From assembly GCA_964384585.1 (NCBI GenBank), contig CAYLME010000118.1, positions 1 to 11,151 on the forward strand: DNA of 11,151 nt, in the 5' to 3' direction. The position numbers were made by a program, and so were the translations under genes. This DNA comes from DASTYK01 sp964384585 (GTDB taxonomy: Bacteria; Gemmatimonadota; Gemmatimonadetes; Longimicrobiales; RSA9). The notes beneath the pieces are model-generated. The model ran no database searches, was not told the origin of the DNA, and was given only the letters and a program-made list of their open reading frames with translations. Shown piece after piece: positions 1-5,727 of this stretch. Position 1 is the stretch's first letter. Every line of letters begins with the position of its first letter.

Positions 1-2
1 AT

Positions 3-1685
3 GACGTCAGTGACGAAGTCGATGCCGTCGCCGATGCGCCGGCCGCCGCGCGCAATGCCGCGATGGACGCGATCATCGCGCGGCTCCGCGCGCAGCACGG
101 TGACACCACGCTGCGCGTCGAGATCATCCCGCTCTACAACGGCGGGCTGCACTCCGCCTACGTCTTCCGTCGCTACACCGACCTGCGGCTCGTGGCGGCG
201 GCGGAACTGCAGGTCGGCTTCTTCGGCGGTGACCCGGACAACTTCACGTACCCGCGGCACGCCCTGGATTTCGCACTGATGCGTGTGTATGGCCCGGACG
301 GAAGGCCGGTCGCGAGCCCGCACTACTTCGAATGGAGCCGCGAGGGCGTCGCGGAAGGCGACGTCGTGTTCGTGATCGGCAACCCGGGCCCGACAACGCG
401 CCTCACGACCGTCGCGCAACTCGAGTTCCTGCGCGACATCGGTGTGCCGGCCACGCTGCACTTCTTCGACACGCGACTCGCGGCACTGGCTGCGTTCTAT
501 GCCGAGGATCCGGCAACGGGCGAGGCGCTGGACCTGCGCAACCGCATGTTCTCGCTGTCGAACACGCTGAAGGCGTCGACCGGACGGCTGCGTGCGCTGC
601 ATGACGCTTACGTGATGCGCAAGCGTGGGGAGAACGAACGCATTCTGCGTGACTCGCTGCGCGCACATCCGGAGCTCGCCTCGCAGTATGAGCCGCTGTT
701 CGCGGACATTGCATCGCTGCAGCAGCAGAAGCGCACGATCGGCGGCGCGCACCACGCGTTCCTGCTCGTGACCAATCCGAACTTCGCGTCGGCCACGATC
801 CGCCGCGCGCTCTATGCGCAGATGCTGGCCGACGCACAGGCCCGCAACGCGCCCGCAGACTCGATCGCCGCGATCCGTGCACAGCTTTCCGGCGTGAGCG
901 ACCATCCGGCTGGAATCGAGCGCCGTTTCCTCATACTCCGGCTGCAGGACTTCCGCCGCTTCCTCGGACCGGATCATCCGGTCACGCGTGCCGCGTTCGC
1001 CGGTCGCACGGCCGAACAGGCAGCCGATGCGTTGATGCAGTCCATGCTCGGCAGCGCGGCGCGCACTGCTGCTGCAATCGAAGCGGGCACACTCACCGGC
1101 AGCGATCCCGCGCTCACGCTCGGCGCCGCGCTGTTGCCCGCTGTCATTGCATATCAGGCTGAGTGGTCGCAGCTCGCGCGGCAGGAGGCACAGCTCGCAG
1201 CCCGGTTTGGCACCGCACGACTCGCCGTCTACGGCACGTCCGTGCCACCCGACGCATCGTCGTCACCGCGCATCACCGACGGACTCGTGATCCGCTACGA
1301 CTACAACGGTACGGTCGCGCCGCCGTTTACGACCTTCTACGGCATGTACGATCGCTACCATGCCCATGGCCCTGATGGCGACTGGGCGCTGCCCGACCGC
1401 TGGGTGCCGGCACCCGCAGGCCTCGACCTCTCCACGCCGCTCAATTTCGTCTCTACCGCAGATACATACGGCGGCAACAGCGGCAGCCCCGCCGTGACGC
1501 CGGACCTGGAGATCGTCGGCCTCAACTTCGATCGCAACATCGAGGGGCTAGTGCGCGACTACATCTTCCTGCCGGAACGCGGGCGCAACATCATGGTGGA
1601 TCTGCGTGCCGTGCGCGCTGCACTCGAGCACGTCTACAGGATGGATCGGATCGTGGCGGAGATCGACTCGGGCAGGATGCGCTGA
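3..1685 (+). CDS. S46 family dipeptidyl-peptidase (DPP7/DPP11 type), 5'-truncated by window edge
   Basis: This is a serine exopeptidase of MEROPS family S46, which removes dipeptides from peptide N-termini in the periplasm. The reading frame is open from base 3, so 560 residues are visible. Against DPP11 numbering, roughly 140 N-terminal residues are missing, including the expected signal peptide and the catalytic His. The Asp of the triad is in YPRHALDFALMRVY (codon 267-269), preceded by the family motif GGDPDNFTYPRH. The nucleophilic Ser is in GGNSGSPAV (codon 1479-1481), followed by IVGLNFDRNIEG. The long helical region between Asp and Ser is the S46 helical domain. The residue 18 after the Ser is Arg (codon 1533-1535), which in characterised members marks DPP11-like preference for Asp/Glu at P1. 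The gene ends 30 bp from the convergent thioesterase stop. Family assignment is firm; substrate preference is inference. Confidence 0.93.
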   Translation, partial: DVSDEVDAVADAPAAARNAAMDAIIARLRAQHGDTTLRVEIIPLYNGGLHSAYVFRRYTDLRLVAAAELQVGFFGGDPDNFTYPRHALDFALMRVYGPDGRPVASPHYFEWSREGVAEGDVVFVIGNPGPTTRLTTVAQLEFLRDIGVPATLHFFDTRLAALAAFYAEDPATGEALDLRNRMFSLSNTLKASTGRLRALHDAYVMRKRGENERILRDSLRAHPELASQYEPLFADIASLQQQKRTIGGAHHAFLLVTNPNFASATIRRALYAQMLADAQARNAPADSIAAIRAQLSGVSDHPAGIERRFLILRLQDFRRFLGPDHPVTRAAFAGRTAEQAADALMQSMLGSAARTAAAIEAGTLTGSDPALTLGAALLPAVIAYQAEWSQLARQEAQLAARFGTARLAVYGTSVPPDASSSPRITDGLVIRYDYNGTVAPPFTTFYGMYDRYHAHGPDGDWALPDRWVPAPAGLDLSTPLNFVSTADTYGGNSGSPAVTPDLEIVGLNFDRNIEGLVRDYIFLPERGRNIMVDLRAVRAALEHVYRMDRIVAEIDSGRMR

Positions 1686-1715
1686 CGACAACGGCTTCTA
1701 CCGTCCAGATGCCGG

Positions 1716-2585
1716 CTATTTGCGCGGCCGGATCTTCCGCATCAGTCCTTCCTGCGCCACGGACGCGACCATTACGCCATCACGTGTGAAGATGTTGCCG
1801 CGCGTGAAGCCGCGTGAACCGGCGGCGCTCGGTGCTTCCATCGCATAGAGCAGCCACTCGTCGGCGCGGAAGCGGCGGTGGAACCAGATCGCGTGATCGA
1901 GTGTGGCGACCTGGATATCCGGCTGTCGGATGGTGAGCGCGTGCGGCATGAGCGCGGTGCCGAGCAGGCCGTAATCCGAGGCGTAGGCGAGGACTGCCTG
2001 GTGATCGAGCAGATCGTCGGAGAGTCGGCCGTTTGCGCGCAGCCAGAAATGCCGGCAGGCTGCGCGCGGCGCGGGTGTGAACGGATCGACCTTCTCGACG
2101 GGTCGGAAATCGATCGGGCGGTCCTGTGTCAGCACGTCACGAATTGGTTCCGGAATGCGCTCTGCCATCTCGCGCAGTACGTCCAGCTCCGACTCCACCT
2201 GCTCCGGCGGCGGCACGTCCGGCATCGCGGCGTGGTGCTCGGGCCCGTCCTCCGGTTTGTGGAACGACGCCGACATGTTGAAGATCGCGTTGCCGTGCTG
2301 TATCGCGGTCACGCGGCGTGTCGTGAAGCTCTTGCCATCGCGCAGCCGGTCAACGAAATAGACGATCGGGACCGAGAGGTCGCCCGGCAGGATGAAGTAA
2401 CCGTGGAGAGAGTGGCAGTCGCGTGCGTCGTCGATGGTGCGCCGTGCGGCGACCAGGCTCTGCGCGAGCACCTGGCCGCCGAACACGCGGCCGGTACCGA
2501 TGTCACGGTTCCGGCCGCGGTAGATGTTGCGCTCGATCCGCTCGACGTCGAACAGGCCGATGAGGTCGCCGGCGGTGTAGGGCAC
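1716..2585 (-). CDS. tesB: Acyl-CoA thioesterase II (TesB)
   Basis: This enzyme hydrolyses acyl-CoA thioesters to free acid and CoA in the cytoplasm. It has the double-hotdog fold. The first hotdog (about residues 8-110) contains GRVFGGQVLAQSL and LRDGKSFTTRRVTAIQ; the second (about 170-285) contains WLRANGRLSDDLLDHQ, YASDYGLL, VATLDHAIWFHR and GFTRGNIFTRDG. With the GTG at 2585 as start the protein has 289 residues, and the catalytic triad falls at Asp204, Thr228 and Gln278, the same numbers as in E. coli TesB (286 residues). That supports this start over a much longer frame reading into the neighbouring gene. No good Shine-Dalgarno is visible. The start lies 5 bp after the stop of the YIP1-family gene, so the two are probably co-transcribed and coupled. 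It is the last gene of the minus-strand run. Confidence 0.95.
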   Translation of the reverse strand: MPYTAGDLIGLFDVERIERNIYRGRNRDIGTGRVFGGQVLAQSLVAARRTIDDARDCHSLHGYFILPGDLSVPIVYFVDRLRDGKSFTTRRVTAIQHGNAIFNMSASFHKPEDGPEHHAAMPDVPPPEQVESELDVLREMAERIPEPIRDVLTQDRPIDFRPVEKVDPFTPAPRAACRHFWLRANGRLSDDLLDHQAVLAYASDYGLLGTALMPHALTIRQPDIQVATLDHAIWFHRRFRADEWLLYAMEAPSAAGSRGFTRGNIFTRDGVMVASVAQEGLMRKIRPRK

Positions 2586-2590
2586 TGCGC

Positions 2591-3091
2591 TCAGGCGGCT
2601 GTGGAGGACAGGCCGAGGACGATGCTGACCGCGAACATCACGGCCCAGCCGATCAGTGCGACACCGATCGCCTGCGCGGTGCTGATGTCGAGTGCCTGCC
2701 GGATGGCGATGATGCCGGCGATCAGCACCCAGATGAAGACGACAGCCCCGAGCAGCCAGCCGATCACCGGGATGAACCCGAGCACGAGCAGGAAGCGCGG
2801 CGACTGCGCGAAGCCGAGCGTGCGCAGCAGTTCGCCCCACGTCGCTGTACCCTTGAAGACGTACGCACCGATCATGTAAGTGAGGCCGGCCCAGATCGCC
2901 CAGCCGACCAGGCCGCCGATCGCAGCGCCGATCGCGTTGCCACTGCCGGATGCGCCGACTGCCTGTGCAAGTGCGGCGAGCAGGACCACGCCTGCCGCCT
3001 GCATCGTTGCACCTTCATCCGCCTCGACTTCCTCGTACGTATTGATGTCGAGCTTTGCTGCACCGATGACTCGCTGTCCCCAGCTCTGCAT
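2591..3091 (-). CDS. YIP1-family integral membrane protein
   Basis: The protein has 166 residues and about four hydrophobic segments (roughly 28-48, 53-78, 98-129 and 138-161). A YIP1-domain pattern is visible in the second half: TLGFAQSPRF, then FIPVIGWLLGAVVFIW, then IIAIRQALDISTAQAI and a final hydrophobic helix. Bacterial YIP1-domain proteins are inner-membrane proteins of unknown biochemical role, so I assign no function. The ATG at 3091 has GGAGG 6 bases upstream (3098-3102), which fixes the start. An overlapping ATG 4 bases further upstream opens a different frame that does not match the family. The stop is 5 bp before tesB. The upstream gene ends 62 bp away, with a strong hairpin in the gap. 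Confidence 0.85.
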   Translation of the reverse strand: MQSWGQRVIGAAKLDINTYEEVEADEGATMQAAGVVLLAALAQAVGASGSGNAIGAAIGGLVGWAIWAGLTYMIGAYVFKGTATWGELLRTLGFAQSPRFLLVLGFIPVIGWLLGAVVFIWVLIAGIIAIRQALDISTAQAIGVALIGWAVMFAVSIVLGLSSTAA

Positions 3092-3097
3092 TCATCG

Positions 3098-3102
3098 CCT
3101 CC
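3098..3102 (-). promoter_or_regulatory. Ribosome binding site of the YIP1-family gene
   Basis: On the minus strand GGAGG precedes the ATG at 3091 by 6 bases. The same motif is only 2 bases from an earlier out-of-frame ATG, which is too close, so the spacing favours the start at 3091. Confidence 0.7.
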
Positions 3103-3114
3103 GGGCGTGAGCGT

Positions 3115-3143
3115 GCGGACGCGCTGCGTGTCAGCGCGTCCGC
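3115..3143. terminator. Perfect 12-bp hairpin between the LolA-like and YIP1-family genes
   Basis: Bases 3115-3126 (GCGGACGCGCTG) and 3132-3143 (CAGCGCGTCCGC) are perfect reverse complements around a 5-base loop. The hairpin begins 11 bases beyond the stop of the LolA-like gene and ends 12 bases before the Shine-Dalgarno of the next gene. No T-run follows on either strand, so it is not a textbook intrinsic terminator. It could attenuate read-through, stabilise the 3' end of the upstream message, or help a factor-dependent stop. Confidence 0.45.
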
Positions 3144-3153
3144 TTCGACGACC

Positions 3154-3894
3154 TCAGCTCCTGATGAGCGCCTGCACCTCGGGCGGCAGCGCGAGCGCCG
3201 CCGGATCGAACGCGTCATACTCGACGCTCTCGATGGTGATGATCTGTTCCATGCCCGCCGAACGCGCCACGATGCGCGACGCCATCTTCACCGGACCGAA
3301 CGACTTGTAGTCATGAAAGAACGACTCGATCTCCGAGCCGCCCTGCTCCATCGTCTGCTTCACGAGCAGCCCGTTCTCCACATCGAAGCAGCCATCCGCG
3401 ATGACACCGGAGATCTGCGTCATCTTGACGACCCAGCACTTGCGTCCGTCCACCGCATCCTCGCCAACGGTCTCCGCGCCCGACAGGCCCGAGCTGAGGC
3501 CCGGCCGCGTGATGTCGGACGCCTGATTGCGCGCCTGGTCGAGCTCCGCACCCTGCAGAACCCGCGGGCCCTGCATCGGATCGATCGTCCACGCGACCTC
3601 GCCATCATAGCCCGAACGAATCTCGCCCATGCCCGGGATCGTCATCCGCGACTCGAAACGGTCCGGCAGCACCGCGTCGATCTGCATGTCGAACTCCATG
3701 CCCATCGCCGGCGTGCTCAGGTGCATCTTCGTGCGAATCGAGCGAACGTCGTCGTACGGGTTGCCGCCCGCGACGCCGATCTCCTTCTCATAGCGCTCGA
3801 TGATCGACTTTGCGTCGGGCGCCTGGGCGCTCGCGGGCGCAGCCACTCCAACGAGCAGCAACGCCACCGCGGCGCGTCGAAACACGAGGTTCAT
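3154..3894 (-). CDS. Exported LolA-like outer membrane lipoprotein-sorting family protein
   Basis: The protein has 246 residues and a clear Sec signal peptide: MNLVFRRAA, a hydrophobic core, and a predicted type I cleavage after ASA near residue 23. The mature part resembles the broad LolA-like family (COG2834). It starts with an amphipathic helix (SIIERYEKEIG), then gives alternating beta strands typical of these half-barrels, including FDMQIDAVLPDRFESRM, GEIRSGYDGEVAWTID and HDYKSFGPVKMASRIV. Two cysteines (residues 153 and 169) could form a disulfide. The family is thought to bind hydrophobic ligands or lipid chains in the periplasm; the specific ligand cannot be told here. The ATG at 3894 is chosen because it starts exactly at the signal peptide and has AGGA 7 bases upstream. 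The same frame extends further upstream without any secretion logic. Confidence 0.82.
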   Translation of the reverse strand: MNLVFRRAAVALLLVGVAAPASAQAPDAKSIIERYEKEIGVAGGNPYDDVRSIRTKMHLSTPAMGMEFDMQIDAVLPDRFESRMTIPGMGEIRSGYDGEVAWTIDPMQGPRVLQGAELDQARNQASDITRPGLSSGLSGAETVGEDAVDGRKCWVVKMTQISGVIADGCFDVENGLLVKQTMEQGGSEIESFFHDYKSFGPVKMASRIVARSAGMEQIITIESVEYDAFDPAALALPPEVQALIRS

Positions 3895-4054
3895 ACTGGA
3901 ATCCTGCGTTCGGGTGATGCCATGATCCGCGCTCGGTGCGCGGCGGTTCCGAAGATAACACTCCTGCAACGACCATCGCACCGGCAATGCGCGGCACCCG
4001 CGACGCCATACCCAACACTCCACTGGTTGCAGAGCATCCTGAAGCTGTTGGGGT

Positions 4055-4912
4055 TCAATGAGTTGCGATCGCAGCGACATACGTGTGACGCAGCAGCACA
4101 TCCACCGTTACAGGACCGACGCCGCCGCGTGCGGCGACCCAGGCGGAGAGGCGCGGCGCCGCGGCGCGCAGAATGTCGTCAGGGCGGCGCCGGCCGAAGT
4201 ATCCACCGTCCACCACCACGGCGCCGTCCGGCAGCCAGTCCGCCTCGAGCGCGTGCGGCACACCGGCGGGAAAAATGACGATGTCGGCGCCGACAAGCGT
4301 GTCGCGCAGGGCATCCGCGCCCGCGGCTGCGCTCGCGCGTGCGACATGGGCGCCGGCACGCTCCAGCAGCACGACCAGCGGTTCGGCGATCGCGGGTGCT
4401 CCCGTCCCCACGAACACGCCCCGCCCGGTCACGCCAATGCCGCCTTCCTCGAGCAGCGCCATGATCGCGACCGCACTCGCCGCAGGGAACACGTCTTCGC
4501 CGGCCCGCAGCCGCGCGAGCGTCTCCGGGTTTGCGCAGTCGATATCCTTCGCGACCGGTATCCCGGCGTTGCACGCGCGTGCGTCGATACGCGGCAGCGG
4601 GTACTGCACGAAGATGCCGTGTACGCGGGGGTCGTCCGCCGCGCTGCGGACCGCAGCCATCGCGGCAGCGGTGTCCGCGTCCACGGGCAGCAGCAGCAGC
4701 TCGAGCCGGATGCCGACGTTGCGCGCAGCATCGAGCTTGAGCGTGAAATAGGTCTCGGCAGCGGGATCGGCGGCACTGCCGATTGCAACCATGCACGGCG
4801 GTGAGCCGTGAGTTTCCGTGTATGCGGCGACGTCGTCGCGCAGCGCAGCCCGCATGCGGCGCGCGAGCGAACGGCCGTCCAGGAGCCGTGCGCTCACCAC
4901 CACTCCATGCAT
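4055..4912 (-). CDS. folD: Divergent FolD-type methylenetetrahydrofolate dehydrogenase/cyclohydrolase
   Basis: FolD interconverts 5,10-methylene-, 5,10-methenyl- and 10-formyl-tetrahydrofolate using NAD(P). With ATG 4912 the product is 285 residues (E. coli 288). The start of the fold (SARLLDGRSLARRMR) and the catalytic residues fit. Tyr55 and Lys59 (ETYFTLK), Gln103 (GIFVQYPLP) and Asp125 (AKDIDCANP) correspond to E. coli Tyr50, Lys54, Gln98 and Asp121. GGVGPVTVDVLL matches the C-terminal signature. Several normally conserved sites differ. VDG after the Asp is IDC, the PCTP-like loop reads FPAASA, the NADP loop (GxSxxxGxP) reads VGTGAPAIAEP, and the Pro-Gly-Gly turn is ARGGVGP. I read it as a divergent FolD or paralogue with altered cofactor binding. 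Start context is weak: GGAGGT lies 18 bases upstream. Confidence 0.8.
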   Translation of the reverse strand: MHGVVVSARLLDGRSLARRMRAALRDDVAAYTETHGSPPCMVAIGSAADPAAETYFTLKLDAARNVGIRLELLLLPVDADTAAAMAAVRSAADDPRVHGIFVQYPLPRIDARACNAGIPVAKDIDCANPETLARLRAGEDVFPAASAVAIMALLEEGGIGVTGRGVFVGTGAPAIAEPLVVLLERAGAHVARASAAAGADALRDTLVGADIVIFPAGVPHALEADWLPDGAVVVDGGYFGRRRPDDILRAAAPRLSAWVAARGGVGPVTVDVLLRHTYVAAIATH

Positions 4913-4930
4913 GATCGCATGCGTGGAAGT

Positions 4931-4936
4931 ACCTCC
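4931..4936 (-). promoter_or_regulatory. Badly spaced Shine-Dalgarno upstream of the folD-like gene
   Basis: GGAGGT on the minus strand is 18 bases from the chosen folD-like ATG (4912), too far for normal use. It is 10 bases from an out-of-frame ATG at 4920 that opens an 8-codon reading frame ending at 4894, overlapping the folD-like start. This could be a coupling mini-cistron, an alternative initiation site or coincidence. Confidence 0.3.
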
Positions 4937-5031
4937 GATGATGTTGACCGGGGAGGAGCGTACAATGCCCTGCAGCGCGCGCGGGAGCAAGTGCGTGCCC
5001 ATACCGCGCGTCCGGCGCGGAGGAACGTGCG

Positions 5032-5520
5032 TCAGAACAGACTGCGGAGCACTGCGACGGCCGCCATGACGAGCGCGATCAAACCGATAACGATCAGCAC
5101 GACGATCGCGACTGCCACGAGCAGCCACAACCGGCTCGACCGGCCTGCCTTCCCGGGCTCGGATACGGCCCGATCGAGCAGGTCGGTGTTGCGGAGGTTC
5201 GCCTTGAACGCGAAATCGGCGATGTCGCCGATCAGCGGCACGGTACCCATCAGCACGTCGAGCCCGATGTTCGCGGCCATGCGTACCAGCACGGAGCCCG
5301 GCACGCCCGCCCGCCAGCCCAGGAACAGGATGTAGAGCGAGAGCGCGCCGCCGGCAGCGTCGCCGAACCCTGGTACCAGGCCGAGCAACCCGTCCAGACC
5401 GAAGCCGATGCGGGTTCCTGGCACCTGCACGGCACGGTCGAGCAGGTGGGCGAGACTGCGTGCACGCTGGGCGTCGCGCCCGGGAACGCGTAGCGTTTTC
5501 GTGGTGACGGTCTGGGCCAT
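5032..5520 (-). CDS. DUF4112 domain membrane protein
   Basis: The 162-residue product carries the DUF4112 pattern at about residues 24-118. It shows LAHLLDRAVQVPGTRIGFGLD, the repeated elements GLDGLLGLVPGFGD and GLDVLMGTVPLIGD, and DFAFKANLRNTDLL. The duplicated Gly-Leu-Asp/Val-Pro/Gly-Asp pattern suggests two related helical hairpins. A basic linker (GKAGRSSR) is followed by one strong transmembrane helix at about 131-155. The biochemical function of DUF4112 is unknown to me, so no role is assigned. The start at 5520 (MAQTVTT) has TGGAG 4 bases upstream and begins just before the domain; the open frame extends further but crosses the intergenic region. It is divergent from the penicillin-binding protein gene. 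The folD-like gene follows 119 bp downstream. Confidence 0.85.
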   Translation of the reverse strand: MAQTVTTKTLRVPGRDAQRARSLAHLLDRAVQVPGTRIGFGLDGLLGLVPGFGDAAGGALSLYILFLGWRAGVPGSVLVRMAANIGLDVLMGTVPLIGDIADFAFKANLRNTDLLDRAVSEPGKAGRSSRLWLLVAVAIVVLIVIGLIALVMAAVAVLRSLF

Positions 5521-5547
5521 ACCGCTCCAGATAGCAAGGGATATTCC

Positions 5548-5579
5548 CGTCTGCAAGCCCGTCCGCACCGCGTCTGCAA
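5548..5579. repeat. Pair of 9-bp direct repeats upstream of the DUF4112 gene
   Basis: CGTCTGCAA occurs at 5548-5556 and again at 5571-5579 (TTGCAGACG on the minus strand), 23 bp apart, 28-59 bp upstream of the DUF4112 start. The spacing is close to two helical turns, which would fit a regulator contacting one DNA face. Chance recurrence is possible. Confidence 0.3.
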
Positions 5580-5598
5580 CCCTCCGGTGACACGCGGA

Positions 5599-5614
5599 GT
5601 CCCACTGATGGGAC
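5599..5614. promoter_or_regulatory. Inverted repeat in the divergent intergenic region
   Basis: GTCCCA and TGGGAC form a perfect 6-bp inverted repeat around the 4 bases CTGA. It lies between the divergent DUF4112 and penicillin-binding protein genes, about 80 bp and 115 bp from their starts. It could be an operator or a small RNA hairpin. I do not recognise the regulator. Confidence 0.3.
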
Positions 5615-5621
5615 GGCGGCG

Positions 5622-5650
5622 GTGACAGCGATTCCGGGCCGGCCGTGAAT
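5622..5650 (+). promoter_or_regulatory. Weak sigma-70-like promoter match before the penicillin-binding protein gene
   Basis: GTGACA (5622-5627) matches five of six bases of a -35 box. Exactly 17 bases later GTGAAT (5645-5650) is a poor -10, matching three of six. If used, transcription would begin near 5657, which would favour a downstream start codon (5710 or 5728). Confidence 0.22.
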
Positions 5651-5727
5651 CCTTGCACCCCATGCGGCAGTATCAGGTGTGGGAAGGGCCGGATCGGCTG
5701 GCCTGTGCCATGCACTCCCCGGCAGGT

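Noticed and set aside
1..279. 92-codon open frame beginning with ATG at base 1
   Set aside because: It overlaps the S46 peptidase in another frame, is extremely rich in Arg/Ser/Pro, and has no recognisable motif. The S46 frame carries clear family motifs over the same bases.
1686..1715. Terminator between the convergent S46 and tesB genes
   Set aside because: Only 30 bases separate the stops and I see no convincing stem-loop or T-run there.
1878..2879. 333-codon plus-strand open frame
   Set aside because: It is antisense to tesB and the YIP1-family gene, both with strong family motifs. Long antisense frames are common in GC-rich DNA, and its composition is His/Arg/Ala-rich without domains.
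3313..4278. 321-codon plus-strand open frame
   Set aside because: It is antisense to the LolA-like gene and the end of the folD-like gene, and crosses their intergenic gap. No motif is visible.
4913..5605. N-terminal extension of the folD-like frame up to 5605
   Set aside because: The extra residues lie over the DUF4112 gene in another frame and have low-complexity Arg/Ala/Pro composition. FolD alignment starts at about 4912.
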